From: Roseiarcus sp963836695
GTDB taxonomy: Bacteria; Pseudomonadota; Alphaproteobacteria; Rhizobiales; Beijerinckiaceae
Length of the DNA: 64,000 nucleotides
Assembly: GCA_963836695.1 (NCBI GenBank)
Contig: CAWIKX010000018.1
Coordinates: 7,039 to 71,038, forward strand
Direction: 5' to 3'
Positions 7,976 to 16,934 of the stretch are shown one piece after another. Within the stretch, counting starts at the first letter, position 1, and every line of letters begins with the position of its first letter. A program made the position numbers and the translations under genes. Below the pieces are notes generated by a model. It saw only the letters and a list, made by a program, of their open reading frames with translations. It did not search any database and was not told the DNA's origin.

Positions 7976-9733
7976 CTAGAGATCGAGCACGACGTCGCTC
8001 CGCGGACGGCTGCAGCAAATCAGGAGGTCGCCATCGTTCGGCGGTGTGAGCGGTTCGACGAAATAATCGATCGCGCCGGCGATGAGCGCGGTCTCGCAAT
8101 TGTGGCAGACGCCGGTGCGACACGCAAAGCGCACCGGCACATCGCAGGCCTCGGCCAGTTCGAGCAGGCTTTGAAACGCCGGATCCCAATGCAGGCTGAG
8201 ATTGCTTCGCGCGAAAGACACCATCGGCCCCAAGCCTGCGGATCGATCGGGCAGATGCGGCGCCCGTGGCGGAGTGGCGACGACACCTGGCGTCATTGCA
8301 GGACCCGCGCCGAAATTCTCGCTGTGCAGCCGCTCGGCGGGCACGCCCCAACTGGCCAGGTCGGTGATAAGGCTGCTCATGAAGGCGGTCGGTCCGCAGA
8401 GATAGAAGTCCGCCTCGCGAGGCGCGCCTAATTCCTGCAGGACCCGCACGCTCAAGCGCCCCGGCCCATCAAAATCGATGCTCGCCCGGTCCGTTGCGCC
8501 AGGCGCGCTGTAACGGATGTGGCTATGGCCGTGAGGCAAGGATTTGAGCAGCGCCTGCGCCTCCGCGGCAAACGCAAGCTCAGCCCCATTTCGGGCGCCG
8601 TGAATCCACCAGACGTCTCGCCGCGAGCCGCCAGCGGCCAAGGCATGCAGCATGGCGAGCACCGGCGTCAGCCCAATGCCGGCGCTCAAGAGGACCACAG
8701 GACCTTCGCCCTGCCCTAGCGTGAAAGCGCCGCGGGGAGCGCTTGCCTCGATGACATCGCCGCCCTTGAGCATGTCCTCGACATAAGTCCCAGCCGCGCC
8801 ATTCGGCTCGCGCTTGATGCTGAGCCGCCAGCGCTCCGCACTGGGTTCGCCCGAAAGCGAGTAGCTGCGCAGGAGAGCCGCCGCCTCAGGCGCAGGTTTG
8901 AGCCGCAGCACGATAAACTGGCCAGGCGCCGCCGCAACGAGCGGACGACCATCGCTCGGCTCCAGCATGAGCGAGGTGACGTTCCTGCTCTCGCGCCGCT
9001 TGTCCGTAACCCTGAGCGGCCGGAACCCGGCCCAAGCGGCGCCGCCCGGCAGCGGACGACAGGGCGGGATTGCCGGCCTTCGAGCCGCTGCGTGCCTGCT
9101 CGAGCATCGTCTCAAACGAGGAGCGCCAGCCGGCGCTCAAAGCCGGGATGCGCACCGCCCTTTCCAGCCCGCTCCTCTGGGGTCCGGGCAGATAGAGGAG
9201 CGCATCAATCTCAGCGATGGTCATGCGCTCTGGGCCGGCCAGACCTTGGCGATCTCGCCGCCCGCCTCGACCTCGCCCTCCTCGAGGACACGAAAATAAA
9301 AGCCCGGCCTGTGATGCGCCACGACGAGCGCCGGCATCTGCGGTTCGTTCATCCGGATGCCGAGCCGGTAGCAGGTGACGCGCGGCTGCGTCACTTCGAA
9401 GAGCGCGCTTCCGATCCGATAACGATCGCCGATGCAGACCTCTGCGTCGGACAGGCCGTCAATCGTGAAATTCTCGCCGAACTGTCCGTAAGCAAAGTCG
9501 TTGCGGCCGAGCTGAGCCTGCCAATAGCGGTACGAATCGATCTGATAGACGAAGACGGCGCGATGCTCGCCGCCATGTCCTTGCAGATCGCCTTGTCCGT
9601 CTCCGTCAAGGTTGAGGCGCCACGCCATTCGACGACCCTCAACCGGCGTTTTCCAGATTCCGGTGCGCACGGTTTTGCCCTGCCACGGGACATCGCGCGG
9701 GAGGCCGACATTGACCGAAAGCAGGAGGGCCAT
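7976..9733 (-). pseudogene. MOSC-domain / ferredoxin-reductase / 2Fe-2S fusion protein with two frameshifts
   Basis: Three pieces in order match one multidomain family of about 580 aa. The MOSC domain (9733 to about 9232) ends in the GGEIAKVW segment. A short 3-alpha segment follows (GPERMTIAEIDALLYLPG, about 9235-9050), then an FAD/NAD(P)-binding reductase and a C-terminal plant-type ferredoxin domain with Cys in CRTGVCHNC. The pieces lie in two different frames, with shifts at about 9232 and about 9045. At the first shift the frames overlap as ATGA, so two coupled proteins are formally possible, but the GPERMT residues before that ATG argue for a broken fusion. Relatives are linked to nitro or YiiM-type MOSC redox chemistry; the substrate is unknown. 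Confidence 0.75.
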
Positions 9734-10021
9734 CTCTCTCCCGTCGCCGACCCGGAAGCATCGTCGCAAGGCTTCCTAGCAGGATTGTGCGCCGGCGTCG
9801 TCCAGCCGAAACTTCGGCTGGTTGCCGACGCGCCAGAGATGGCCCCGCCGAACTCGGGGTAGAAGCGCGTAACAAAACTTACGTCGGCGCCGTATCTCGA
9901 ACATGTGAGATCGTCGCGCCCTGCCCAATTGACGCCAATCGCGTTTGCAGCTCTCGCGAGACGCCACGCCCGAATTGGCGGAGCGGAGCGGCGATGATCC
10001 CTTTCATTCATGGAGAAGCCC

Positions 10022-11415
10022 ATGCCTCAGCCCGAACACCTCGACGTTCTCATTCTCGGCAGCGGAGGCGGCGGCAAGCTGACGGCCTGGCACATGGGGC
10101 GATCGGGGAAGCGGACTGCGGTCATCGAGCGCAAATGGATCGGCGGCTCGTGCCCCAACATCGCATGTCTGCCAAGCAAGAACGAAATCCACAGCGCCGA
10201 GGTCGCGCATTTCGCGCGCACTGGCGCCGAGTTCGGCGTGATGACCGGCCCGATCAAGGTCGACATGGCGAAGGTTCGCCAGCGTAAGCGCGACATGGTG
10301 CAGCGGCTCATCGACGCGCACTTGAAGAACTACCGGGAAAGCGGCGCCGAACTCATCATGGGGACGGGGCGCTTCGTCGCGCCGAAGACGATCGAAGTGA
10401 GCCTGAATGACGGAGGAACGCGGACGCTCGTCGGCGACAAGGTGTTCCTGAACGTGGGAACGCATGCGGCCATTCCCAATGTTCCAGGCCTAGAGGCGGC
10501 GAAACCGCTGACGCATATCGAAGCGCTCGAGCTCGACGTCTTGCCGGAGCACCTGATCGTGATCGGCGGCGGCTATGCCGGCCTCGAATTGGCGCAGGCC
10601 TATCGCCGCTTCGGCGCCGAAGTGACTGTCGTCGAAGCCGGCCCTCAACTGATGGCCCGCGAGGATTCCGACGTCGCGCAGGAAATCCATCGGCTTCTGA
10701 GCAACGAAGGCCTCGCAATTCATGTCGGGGCCCAACTTCTCAAGGTCGAGGGCCAATCCGGCAAAGAGGTCAGGCTGGTCATGCGAACCAGCTCCGGCGA
10801 ACAGACCATCGCTGGAAGCCACATCCTCGTCGCGGCCGGGCGCGTTCCAAACACCGCAGGGCCGGTCTCGACATTGCCGGCGTCGACTTGGACGACCGAG
10901 GGTTCGTTCGGGTCAACGAGCGGCTCGAGACGAGCGCGCCGGACGTCTGGGCTCTCGGCGAATGCGCGGGCAGCCCGATGTTCACCCACATATCGGAGGA
11001 CGACTTTCGCATCGTTCGCGACAATCTGGCTGGCGGAAAGCGCAGCACCCACGACAGATACATTCCCTACTGCATGTTCACCGATCCGCCGCTCGCCCAT
11101 GTGGGCTTGAGCGGGCGCGAAGCCGAACGTCAGGGCGTCAAGACTCGCATCGCCAAGCTGCCCATGAAAGCGGTCCTCAGCGCGCAGGCGACCGGGCAGA
11201 CGGAAGGCTTCATGAAGGCCCTCGTCGGAGAGAGCGACGACCGCATTCTTGGGTTCAGTATGATCGGCGCCGATGCCGGAGAAGTGTTGGCCGTCGTGCA
11301 GACCGCAATGATCGCGGGCCTGCCCTATACGACACTCCGCGACGCCGACTTCACCCATCCGACTTTTTCCGAGGGATTGAACTTCCTGTTCTCGACCACG
11401 CCGCCGCGGGCATGA
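10022..11415 (+). pseudogene. Pyridine nucleotide-disulfide oxidoreductase (mercuric reductase/dihydrolipoyl dehydrogenase-like), frameshifted
   Basis: The N-terminal frame has the FAD-binding LILGSGGGGK motif, the redox-active pair in GGSCPNIACLPSK and a second Rossmann motif (VIGGGYAGLELAQ). At about 10860, just after LVAAGRVPNTAG, the reading moves to another frame. That frame continues GLDIAGVDLDDRGF, the FAD-contacting SAPDVWALGECAG and the C-terminal dimerisation domain with the HPTFSEG His-Pro motif. The joined length, about 464 aa, is normal for the family. ATG 10022 is preferred because GGAG lies 6 bases before it. The substrate is unclear; no lipoyl-complex or mer genes are nearby. 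Confidence 0.8.
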
Positions 11416-11424
11416 GCGGCGCCG

Positions 11425-12044
11425 TCAGCCCTCAGCCTTGAGCCGATGGCGATGAGCGGCCTGCTTGGCGCGATTGCCGCACATCGCCATGCTGCACCAC
11501 CTTGCCCCCTCGCCTTGTGTGGTCGGCGAAGATGAAAGTGCAGCGGTGTCCTCGCAGGCCCGGATGTTGGTGAAGTCCTCATCGCACACGCATCGCGCCA
11601 ACGCCTCGGCGATCGGCGCCAGAGAGACTCGGGCGATCGCCAGCGCCGCGTCGTTTGCAGCTCCAAGCGATCGACTCCTCCGTCGGGACGCAAAGCTATG
11701 CGGCCGAACATTTCATCACGCCCGAGAATCGCGTTCAGGGGCCCAAGTTCACGGATCGCCTTTGGCGTGAGCGGCCGGCCCATATGCTTGCGGACAAAGT
11801 CTCTGAACCATTCGCGCAAGGCGCGCGCCTCACGAGCGATCTTATCGAGTTCGCGGGGCGGCGTCTGTGCCGTCAGCGCTTTGAGCGCGGGGACCGGGAC
11901 CAGCTCCGCTTGAGCGAGCCACACAACAAGGCCCTCGCCATTCTCGAGCCAGTCAACCGGGGTTTCGACCGGCGTCGCAATGGAGTTCAGGAAATCGAGG
12001 CCCGGCAAGTTGGCAATGAAGTTTGCAGGCGGTCTAGAGAGCAC
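11425..12044 (-). pseudogene. ABATE/CGNR zinc-finger regulator, frameshifted
   Basis: The N-terminal part (from 12044) matches the treble-clef-associated ABATE domain, with NLPGLDFLNSIATPVETPVDWL and a following helical region. At about 11665 the frame shifts. The other frame then gives the C-terminal zinc finger, with CEDTAALSS, ARWCSMAMCGNRAKQAAHRHR and a stop at 11425-11427. These proteins are predicted transcription factors. The gene is divergent from the hydrolase/SDR genes, with a palindrome between them, so it may have regulated those genes and itself. The joined length is about 206 aa. Confidence 0.75.
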
Positions 12045-12093
12045 GATTTACACTAACCGGCGTGATGGTTGTTGACAAGTTATGCATCAGTCG

Positions 12094-12122
12094 TAACCTG
12101 CCAGATACCAAATAACAGGTTA
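12094..12122. promoter_or_regulatory. Candidate operator in divergent CGNR/hydrolase region
   Basis: TAACCTG at 12094-12100 and CAGGTTA at 12116-12122 form perfect 7-bp arms 15 bases apart. A TTGACA (12072-12077) lies 16 bases upstream of the first arm, so the arm would overlap a -10 region for the plus-strand hydrolase genes. The geometry suits a dimeric repressor or activator. Confidence 0.5.
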
Positions 12123-12230
12123 TGACCGACGTAGCCCGCTACTGCAGGAAGCAAGCATGGTCTCTGCGGCATTTCCGTATCAACAGAAGCGACGGCGAGT
12201 CCTCGGCCGCGAGATGTCGGGAGCAACAGG

Positions 12231-12925
12231 ATGACGGCAAACAACGCGACAGTGGTGCTCGTCCATGGCGCGTGGGCCGACGGATCGAGCTGGGCCAAGG
12301 TCATCACGGCCCTCGCGGCGAGCGGGGTCAGTGCGATCGCTGCGCCCCTCCCGCTGACGTCGTTCCAAGACGACGTCGCCGCGCTCGACCGGACACTCGA
12401 GCGGGTGGACGGGCCGGTCGTGCTCGCCGGCCACGCTTATGCAGGCGGGGTCATCGGGGCGACCCGCAGCGATAAGGTGAAGGCGCTTGTCTATGTGGCT
12501 GCGCTCGCCCGGACGAAGGCGAGACGGTCATGGATGTGTTCGGCCGTGGCGCGCCGCATCCGCAGGCGCCCAAACTCGCGCCTGACGCGCACGGATTGAT
12601 GTATCTGCCCGAAGCCGCCTTCGCCGCCGCCTTCGCCCAGAATGCTTCCAAGGAAGAGCTGGCCGTGCTGGCGGCGGTCCAGCGACCGATCTCGCCCGCC
12701 TGCATCAGTGTCAAGGTGGAGCGGCCGCTGTGGAAAGAGCGGCCGACCTGGTTCCTTATCGCCGAGCAAGACCGCATGATTGTCGAAGACAATCACCGCT
12801 TCATGGCCGAGCGGATGAAGGCTCGAATTCGATCACATCCCGTCGACCACACGCCGCTCGTGACCGCGCCCTCGACCGTCGTCGACATCATCCGCGAGGC
12901 GATTGGCGAAGTCGTCAACGGCTGA
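12231..12925 (+). pseudogene. Alpha/beta hydrolase with Ala at nucleophile position, frameshifted
   Basis: ATG 12231 follows GGGAGCAACAGG. The first frame has the alpha/beta hydrolase start (VVLVHGAWADGSSW, an HG oxyanion motif) and the nucleophile-elbow region LAGHAYAGGVIG. After VYVAALA, at about 12508, one base appears missing. The next frame then resumes PDEGETVMDVFGRG and runs to the stop at 12925, including the catalytic-acid loop (LIAEQDRMI) and the His region (DHTPLV). Ala69 stands where the nucleophile Ser normally is. The joined length is about 231 aa. It starts a run of three plus-strand genes. Confidence 0.75.
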
Positions 12926-12960
12926 TGCCCCCCAATTCTTGAGCGAAAGGACAAGCGTCA

Positions 12961-13806
12961 TGACCGCCATCCACTATCGCACCGCCAAGGTCGACGGCCG
13001 CAACGTGTACTACCGCGAGGCGGGCGCCGAAGGCGCTCCGAAACTGCTGTTGCTGCACGGCTTCCCGACCTCGAGCCACATGTTCCGCGATCTCATCCCG
13101 CTGCTCGCTGATCGAATTCACATCGTTGCTCCCGATCTGCCGGGATTTGGCAATTCGGACATGCCTGATCGCGGCAACACCTTCGACCGGATCGCGGAGA
13201 CCATCGACCGCTTCACCGAGACGGTCGGCTTCGACCGCTACGCCATCTATGTGTTCGACTATGGCGCGCCGACCGGGTTCCGCCTCGCGGTCAAGCATCC
13301 CGAGCGGATCACCGCGATCATCTCGCAGAACGGCAACGCTTACGAGGAAGGGCTTAAGCGACGGATGGAATCCGATCCGGGCCTACTGGAAGGATCCGTC
13401 CGCCGCCAATCGCGAGGCGCTTCGCGCGTTCCTGAAGCCAGAGACGACGATCTGGCAATATACGCATGGCGTGCCCGACCCGACGACGGTCTCGCCGGAC
13501 GGGCATACGCTGGACAATTTCTATCTGGCCCGGCCCGGCGTGACCGACGTGCAGCTCGACCTGATGGGCGACTACAAGAGCAACGTCGCGCTCTATCCGA
13601 CATTCCAGCAATATTTCCGCACCCACAAACCGCCGCTGCTGGCGGCCTGGGGCAAGAACGATCCGTTTTTCCTGCCGCCCGGCGCCGAAGCGTTCAAACG
13701 CGACATCCCGAACGCGACCGTGCGCTTCTTCGACACCGGGCATTTCGCGCTGGAGACCCATGCCGCGGAGATCGCCGCCGCGATCCGCGACTTCCTTCCT
13801 CGCTGA
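12961..13806 (+). pseudogene. Alpha/beta hydrolase, haloalkane dehalogenase/epoxide hydrolase-like, frameshifted
   Basis: The gene begins at ATG 12961 (MTAIHYRTAKVDGRNVYYRE) with an HGFP oxyanion motif and the APDLPGFGNSD segment. Asp100 in VFDYGAPTG sits at the nucleophile elbow, as in haloalkane dehalogenases and epoxide hydrolases. At about 13350, after NAYEEGL, the frame changes. The second frame continues with a WKDPSAANREALR cap, the AWGKNDPFFLPPGAEAF acid loop and the catalytic His in DTGHFALETHA, stopping at 13806. The joined length is about 282 aa. It lies 35 bases after the first hydrolase and 24 bases before the SDR. Confidence 0.78.
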
Positions 13807-13830
13807 AAACGCGTTGAGGGAGATACAGGA

Positions 13831-14602
13831 ATGGAAAAGTCAGTCGCAATCGTCACGGGCGCGAGCCAAGGGATCGGCAGGGCGACGGCCATTCGCCTGG
13901 CGCGCGACTTCTCCGCGCTCGTTCTTGTCGCGCGGGACCGTGCGAAACTGGAGAGCGCGGCGGAAGCCGTGAAGACTGCCGGCGCAGAAGCGCTCGTGCA
14001 TCGATCTCGACTCTCTCAACCAACGGCCGCTCAAGCCGTGGTCGATCAGGCGTTGGCCGCGTTCGGTCGAATCGACGCGCTTCTCAATATCGCAGGCGCG
14101 GTTCCGCAGATCGATCTCTTCGACATGACCGACGCACAGTGGGAGAGCGGTCTGGCGCTCAAGCTGCACGGCGCGCGGCGACTGACAATCGCCGCGTGGC
14201 CCGCGTTGAAGGCGGCGAAGGGCGCGGTTGTGCTGATGTCCGGCAACTCAGCCCTGTTCCCGAAAGCGCCCTACGCCGCGGTCGGCACAATCAACGCCGC
14301 CATTGTCGCGCTGGCGAAGGCGTTCTCGGACCGCGGCGTCGCAGACGGCGTGCAGGTCAATAGCGTGCTGCCGGGGCCGGTGATGACCGGGCGTCGGCGA
14401 TCATATCTCGAGCATTGGGCGCCGCTGCACAACATGACAGTTGAAGATGCGACAGCGAACTTCCCCAAGGAAGCCGGCATCGCCCGTTACGGCGAGCCCG
14501 AGGAGATCGCGGAGTTGATGGCTTTCCTGGTGTCGCCGGGCGCTCGCTGGATGACGGGCTCGACGCTTGCGCATGGACGGCGGCGAAGTGAAGTCGATCT
14601 GA
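13831..14602 (+). pseudogene. Short-chain dehydrogenase/reductase, frameshifted near the C-terminus
   Basis: The NAD(P)-binding VTGASQGIGRA motif is at residues about 8-18, and a family-typical LLNIAGAV segment follows. The catalytic region is odd: after SGNSALFPKAPYAAVGTINAA the usual YxxxK becomes YxxxG. The end reads well only after a shift at about 14568: WMTGSTLA then MDGGEVKSI and stop at 14600-14602. Without the shift the frame runs on about 100 bases as nonsense. A weak region around HRSRLSQP (about 13998-14025) may hide a compensating pair of indels. The substrate is unknown. Confidence 0.68.
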
Positions 14603-14699
14603 GGAGGTCGGTGACGGGTCTGACTGTAGATTGCGGCTCGACGCGCACGCGAGCAAATCGCGGCGAGGCTCACAAGCCTTCTCAGCCAAAGGCCGCCGT

Positions 14700-15093
14700 T
14701 TAAAAATGGGTTGAATGTACTAATGCCGAAAGCTCGGAAATCGCGGACATTGCGGGTACGACGGTCAAACCGTGAACCGCCGCGGTGGCCGCGATCATGG
14801 CATCTTCATAAGCCGGTCCGACTTGCTGCACGAGACGCGCCCACGAGCGGAACGTCCGTGCATCCAGCTGAGGATCTTGTCGGTCTCAACAACCCGTTCA
14901 AGCCAAGCCTCAATCTCCGCGGCCTTATCCTGCTCCCGTGCCCGCGCGACCTCACACCAGCTTGGATTTCGCCGATCGTCACGGCGGCCAAATGTAAGTC
15001 CTCGTCGCTGACGCTTTTCTGCCAAGCCAAAACAGGACCATGCGGGCGGATCCGGCTCAGCTCCGACACAACATTTGTGTCGAGAAGATACAT
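14700..15093 (-). pseudogene. vapC: VapC-family PIN-domain toxin, multiply frameshifted
   Basis: The PIN-domain start MYLLDTNVVSELSR (from ATG 15093) carries the first catalytic Asp. ITIGEIQAG-like sequence ends the first piece at about 14960. The second piece, in another frame, reads VAREQDKAAEIEAWLERVVE up to about 14865. A third frame reads DARTFRSWARL and YEDAMIAATAAVHGLTVV, including the C-terminal acidic residue. A last shift at about 14765 gives TRNVRDFRAFGISTFNPF. Three or more shifts within 400 bases make a working RNase unlikely unless the sequence is poor here. A cognate antitoxin lies upstream. Confidence 0.7.
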
Positions 15094-15147
15094 CACGCCG
15101 GGCAAGTTGGCGGCGCGCGAAGACGATGACGGCCTCGCTCCGGACAT

Positions 15148-15351
15148 TCAGTTCGCCGCGCGCGCCGTCAACCAGCAACAAGTCCTTGAGCATCGGTTTG
15201 CCGCTCGTTTCAGCATTTGCCCGTCCTTCAACGGCACGAGTACGGCAGTGGCGGCCCCGCGCCTGGTTATCAGCTGCGGCCCTTGCTCAAGACAAATATC
15301 TAACATCTCGCTGAAACGCGCCTTTGCGTCCTGGACCGGCCAGCTCTTCAT
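15148..15351 (-). pseudogene. vapB: Phd/YefM-type antitoxin, partner of the decayed VapC, frameshifted
   Basis: The first frame (MKSWPVQDAKARFSEMLD, then GPQLITRRGAATAVLVPL) is a typical Phd/YefM DNA-binding fold. Around 15190 the frame shifts: the uninterrupted frame stops at 15148, while another frame gives MLKDLLLVDGARGELNV, the usual toxin-binding tail, and runs into the toxin start. ATG 15354, one codon upstream, is an equal alternative start. AAGGGG precedes both. Like other such pairs it would have repressed its own promoter. Confidence 0.68.
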
Positions 15352-15371
15352 CAAAATCCCCTTGGGACAAA

Positions 15372-15389
15372 ACTAGTCATCTAACTAGT
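15372..15389. promoter_or_regulatory. Paired ACTAGT palindromes upstream of vapB
   Basis: ACTAGT occurs at 15372-15377 and again at 15384-15389, one helical turn (12 bases) apart. They sit in the sequence between the antitoxin start and the corC stop. The spacing and position suit autorepression by the antitoxin or toxin-antitoxin complex. Confidence 0.45.
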
Positions 15390-15393
15390 CAAA

Positions 15394-16455
15394 TCAAGCC
15401 GCCACTCGTCGGAGTCGACCTGACGGCACGACAATCCTACTCGGGCTCGCCCGGTTTTGTCCCGGGGGCAGGGGGCTGGGCGTGCTTGGCTTGGCGCCCT
15501 GTGCGGCAATCGGGCGGATCTTCACCCGCTTGACGCGGCGCGGGTCGGCGTCGAGCACCTCATATTCGAAGTCCCCCGGCCCGCGGAGAATTTCTCCGCG
15601 AGTGGGAACGCGGCCCGCCGCCGCGGTGATGAGCCCGCCGATCGTATCGACCTCATCGGCCTCCGGAAGCGAAGCGAAATCGAAGCCTGTCGCCTCCGAG
15701 ACGGCGTCGAGCGAGGCGCGGGCTTCGGCGATCCAGCCTCCGTCGGCTGACCCGTGCAGCTCCGGCGTCTCGTCTTCGTCATGCTCGTCTTCGATGTCGC
15801 CGACGATCGACTCCATAACGTCCTCGATCGACACCAACCCATCGGTCCCGCCATATTCGTCGATGACGAGCGCCATATGCGTGCGCGACGCCTGCATCTT
15901 GAGTAGGAGATCGAGGGCCGGCATCGACGGGGGCGCGTAAAGAACAGGCCTCAAGATCTTTGCTGCCGAAAGCGGCATGTCGAGCCCTGGCTGGCCCTCG
16001 CCGTCGGAAGGCGCCTCATGCCGCGCTTTCATGAGCCCGAACCGGGGATCGGAGGCGAGGAAGACGACGAAGTCGCGGATGTGGATCATGCCGCGCGGGT
16101 CGTCGAGCGTTTCGTCATAGACGGGTAGCCGCGAATGGCCGGCGGTGCGGAAGCAATCGAGCACTTCGCTCAACGGCGTATCAAGCGCAAGCGAGATGAT
16201 GTCGGCGCGCGGCACCATCACGTCCTCGACCCGCACGTCATGCAGCGCCAGCACGTTCTTGAGGATGGCGCGCTCTTGGGGCGTGAACTCCTCGCTCGCG
16301 CTCTCCTCGATCGCGTCCTCGATGTCGTCACGCGCCGACGCGGGCGCCAAGCCAAACAACGCCCGCACCCGCTCGAACAGCCCCGAAGACTGCTCTCGCG
16401 AAACGCTTACAGATGGCGTTTCCGACGCCGGCCCGACCTCGTTCGTCACCGTCAT
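15394..16455 (-). CDS. corC: CorC/HlyC-family CBS-domain protein
   Basis: The 353-aa protein has a short N-terminal region ending in the signature VRVEDVMVPRADI. Two CBS domains follow (about residues 75-205, including MALVIDEYGGTDGLVSIEDVME), then a C-terminal CorC_HlyC domain (IAEARASLDAVSEATG to FEYEVLDADPRRVKRVKI). Such proteins act with magnesium/cobalt transport or membrane ion homeostasis. There is no membrane segment, so this is the cytosolic YbeX type. It overlaps ybeY by ATGA, so the two are translationally coupled. The C-terminal 40 residues are Pro/Ser-rich and low in complexity. Confidence 0.93.
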   Translation of the reverse strand: MTVTNEVGPASETPSVSVSREQSSGLFERVRALFGLAPASARDDIEDAIEESASEEFTPQERAILKNVLALHDVRVEDVMVPRADIISLALDTPLSEVLDCFRTAGHSRLPVYDETLDDPRGMIHIRDFVVFLASDPRFGLMKARHEAPSDGEGQPGLDMPLSAAKILRPVLYAPPSMPALDLLLKMQASRTHMALVIDEYGGTDGLVSIEDVMESIVGDIEDEHDEDETPELHGSADGGWIAEARASLDAVSEATGFDFASLPEADEVDTIGGLITAAAGRVPTRGEILRGPGDFEYEVLDADPRRVKRVKIRPIAAQGAKPSTPSPLPPGQNRASPSRIVVPSGRLRRVAA

Positions 16456-16934
16456 CCGCCAATAACTTCGCGCGCGTGAGGGTCGGCTGCGCCGAGCCGC
16501 GCCAGAATCCTTGTCTCGAGCGCCTCCATGCGCTCAGCCTCCGCGTCCCTCTCGTGATCGTACCCGATCAGGTGCAGAAATCCATGGGCGATGAGATGCC
16601 GATAGTGGTCCGCGAGCGGGACGCAGAGGTTGTCGGCCTCGCGCGCAAGGGTCTCATAGGCGAGCGCAATGTCGCCGAGCATCGTTGCATCGCCGAGAGC
16701 GCCGACCGAAGCCGAGGGAAAAGACAGCACGTTCGTCGCCTTATCGATCCCACGCCAGCGCGCATTGAGCGCGCGTAAAGTCGCGTCGTCGGCAAGGCAG
16801 AGACTCACCATCCCTTCGGGCCCAGCCCCGCTCTCCGCGGCGGCGGCGGCGATTGTCTCGCGCGCGATCGCGCGCGCCCGAGGCAAGCCGCGCCACAGCG
16901 ACGAGGGAACGCTGATGTCGAGAGAAACCTTCAT
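16452..16934 (-). CDS. ybeY: Endoribonuclease/rRNA maturation factor YbeY
   Basis: This 160-aa protein carries the zinc-binding signature HGFLHLIGYDH (the H-G-x-x-H-x5-H pattern) near residue 117 and the NVLSFP motif earlier. YbeY is a metal-dependent RNase involved in 16S rRNA 3'-end maturation and ribosome quality control. It overlaps both neighbours by ATGA-type junctions: phoH upstream and corC downstream. The phoH-ybeY-corC order is highly conserved in proteobacteria. Confidence 0.96.
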   Translation of the reverse strand: MKVSLDISVPSSLWRGLPRARAIARETIAAAAAESGAGPEGMVSLCLADDATLRALNARWRGIDKATNVLSFPSASVGALGDATMLGDIALAYETLAREADNLCVPLADHYRHLIAHGFLHLIGYDHERDAEAERMEALETRILARLGAADPHAREVIGG

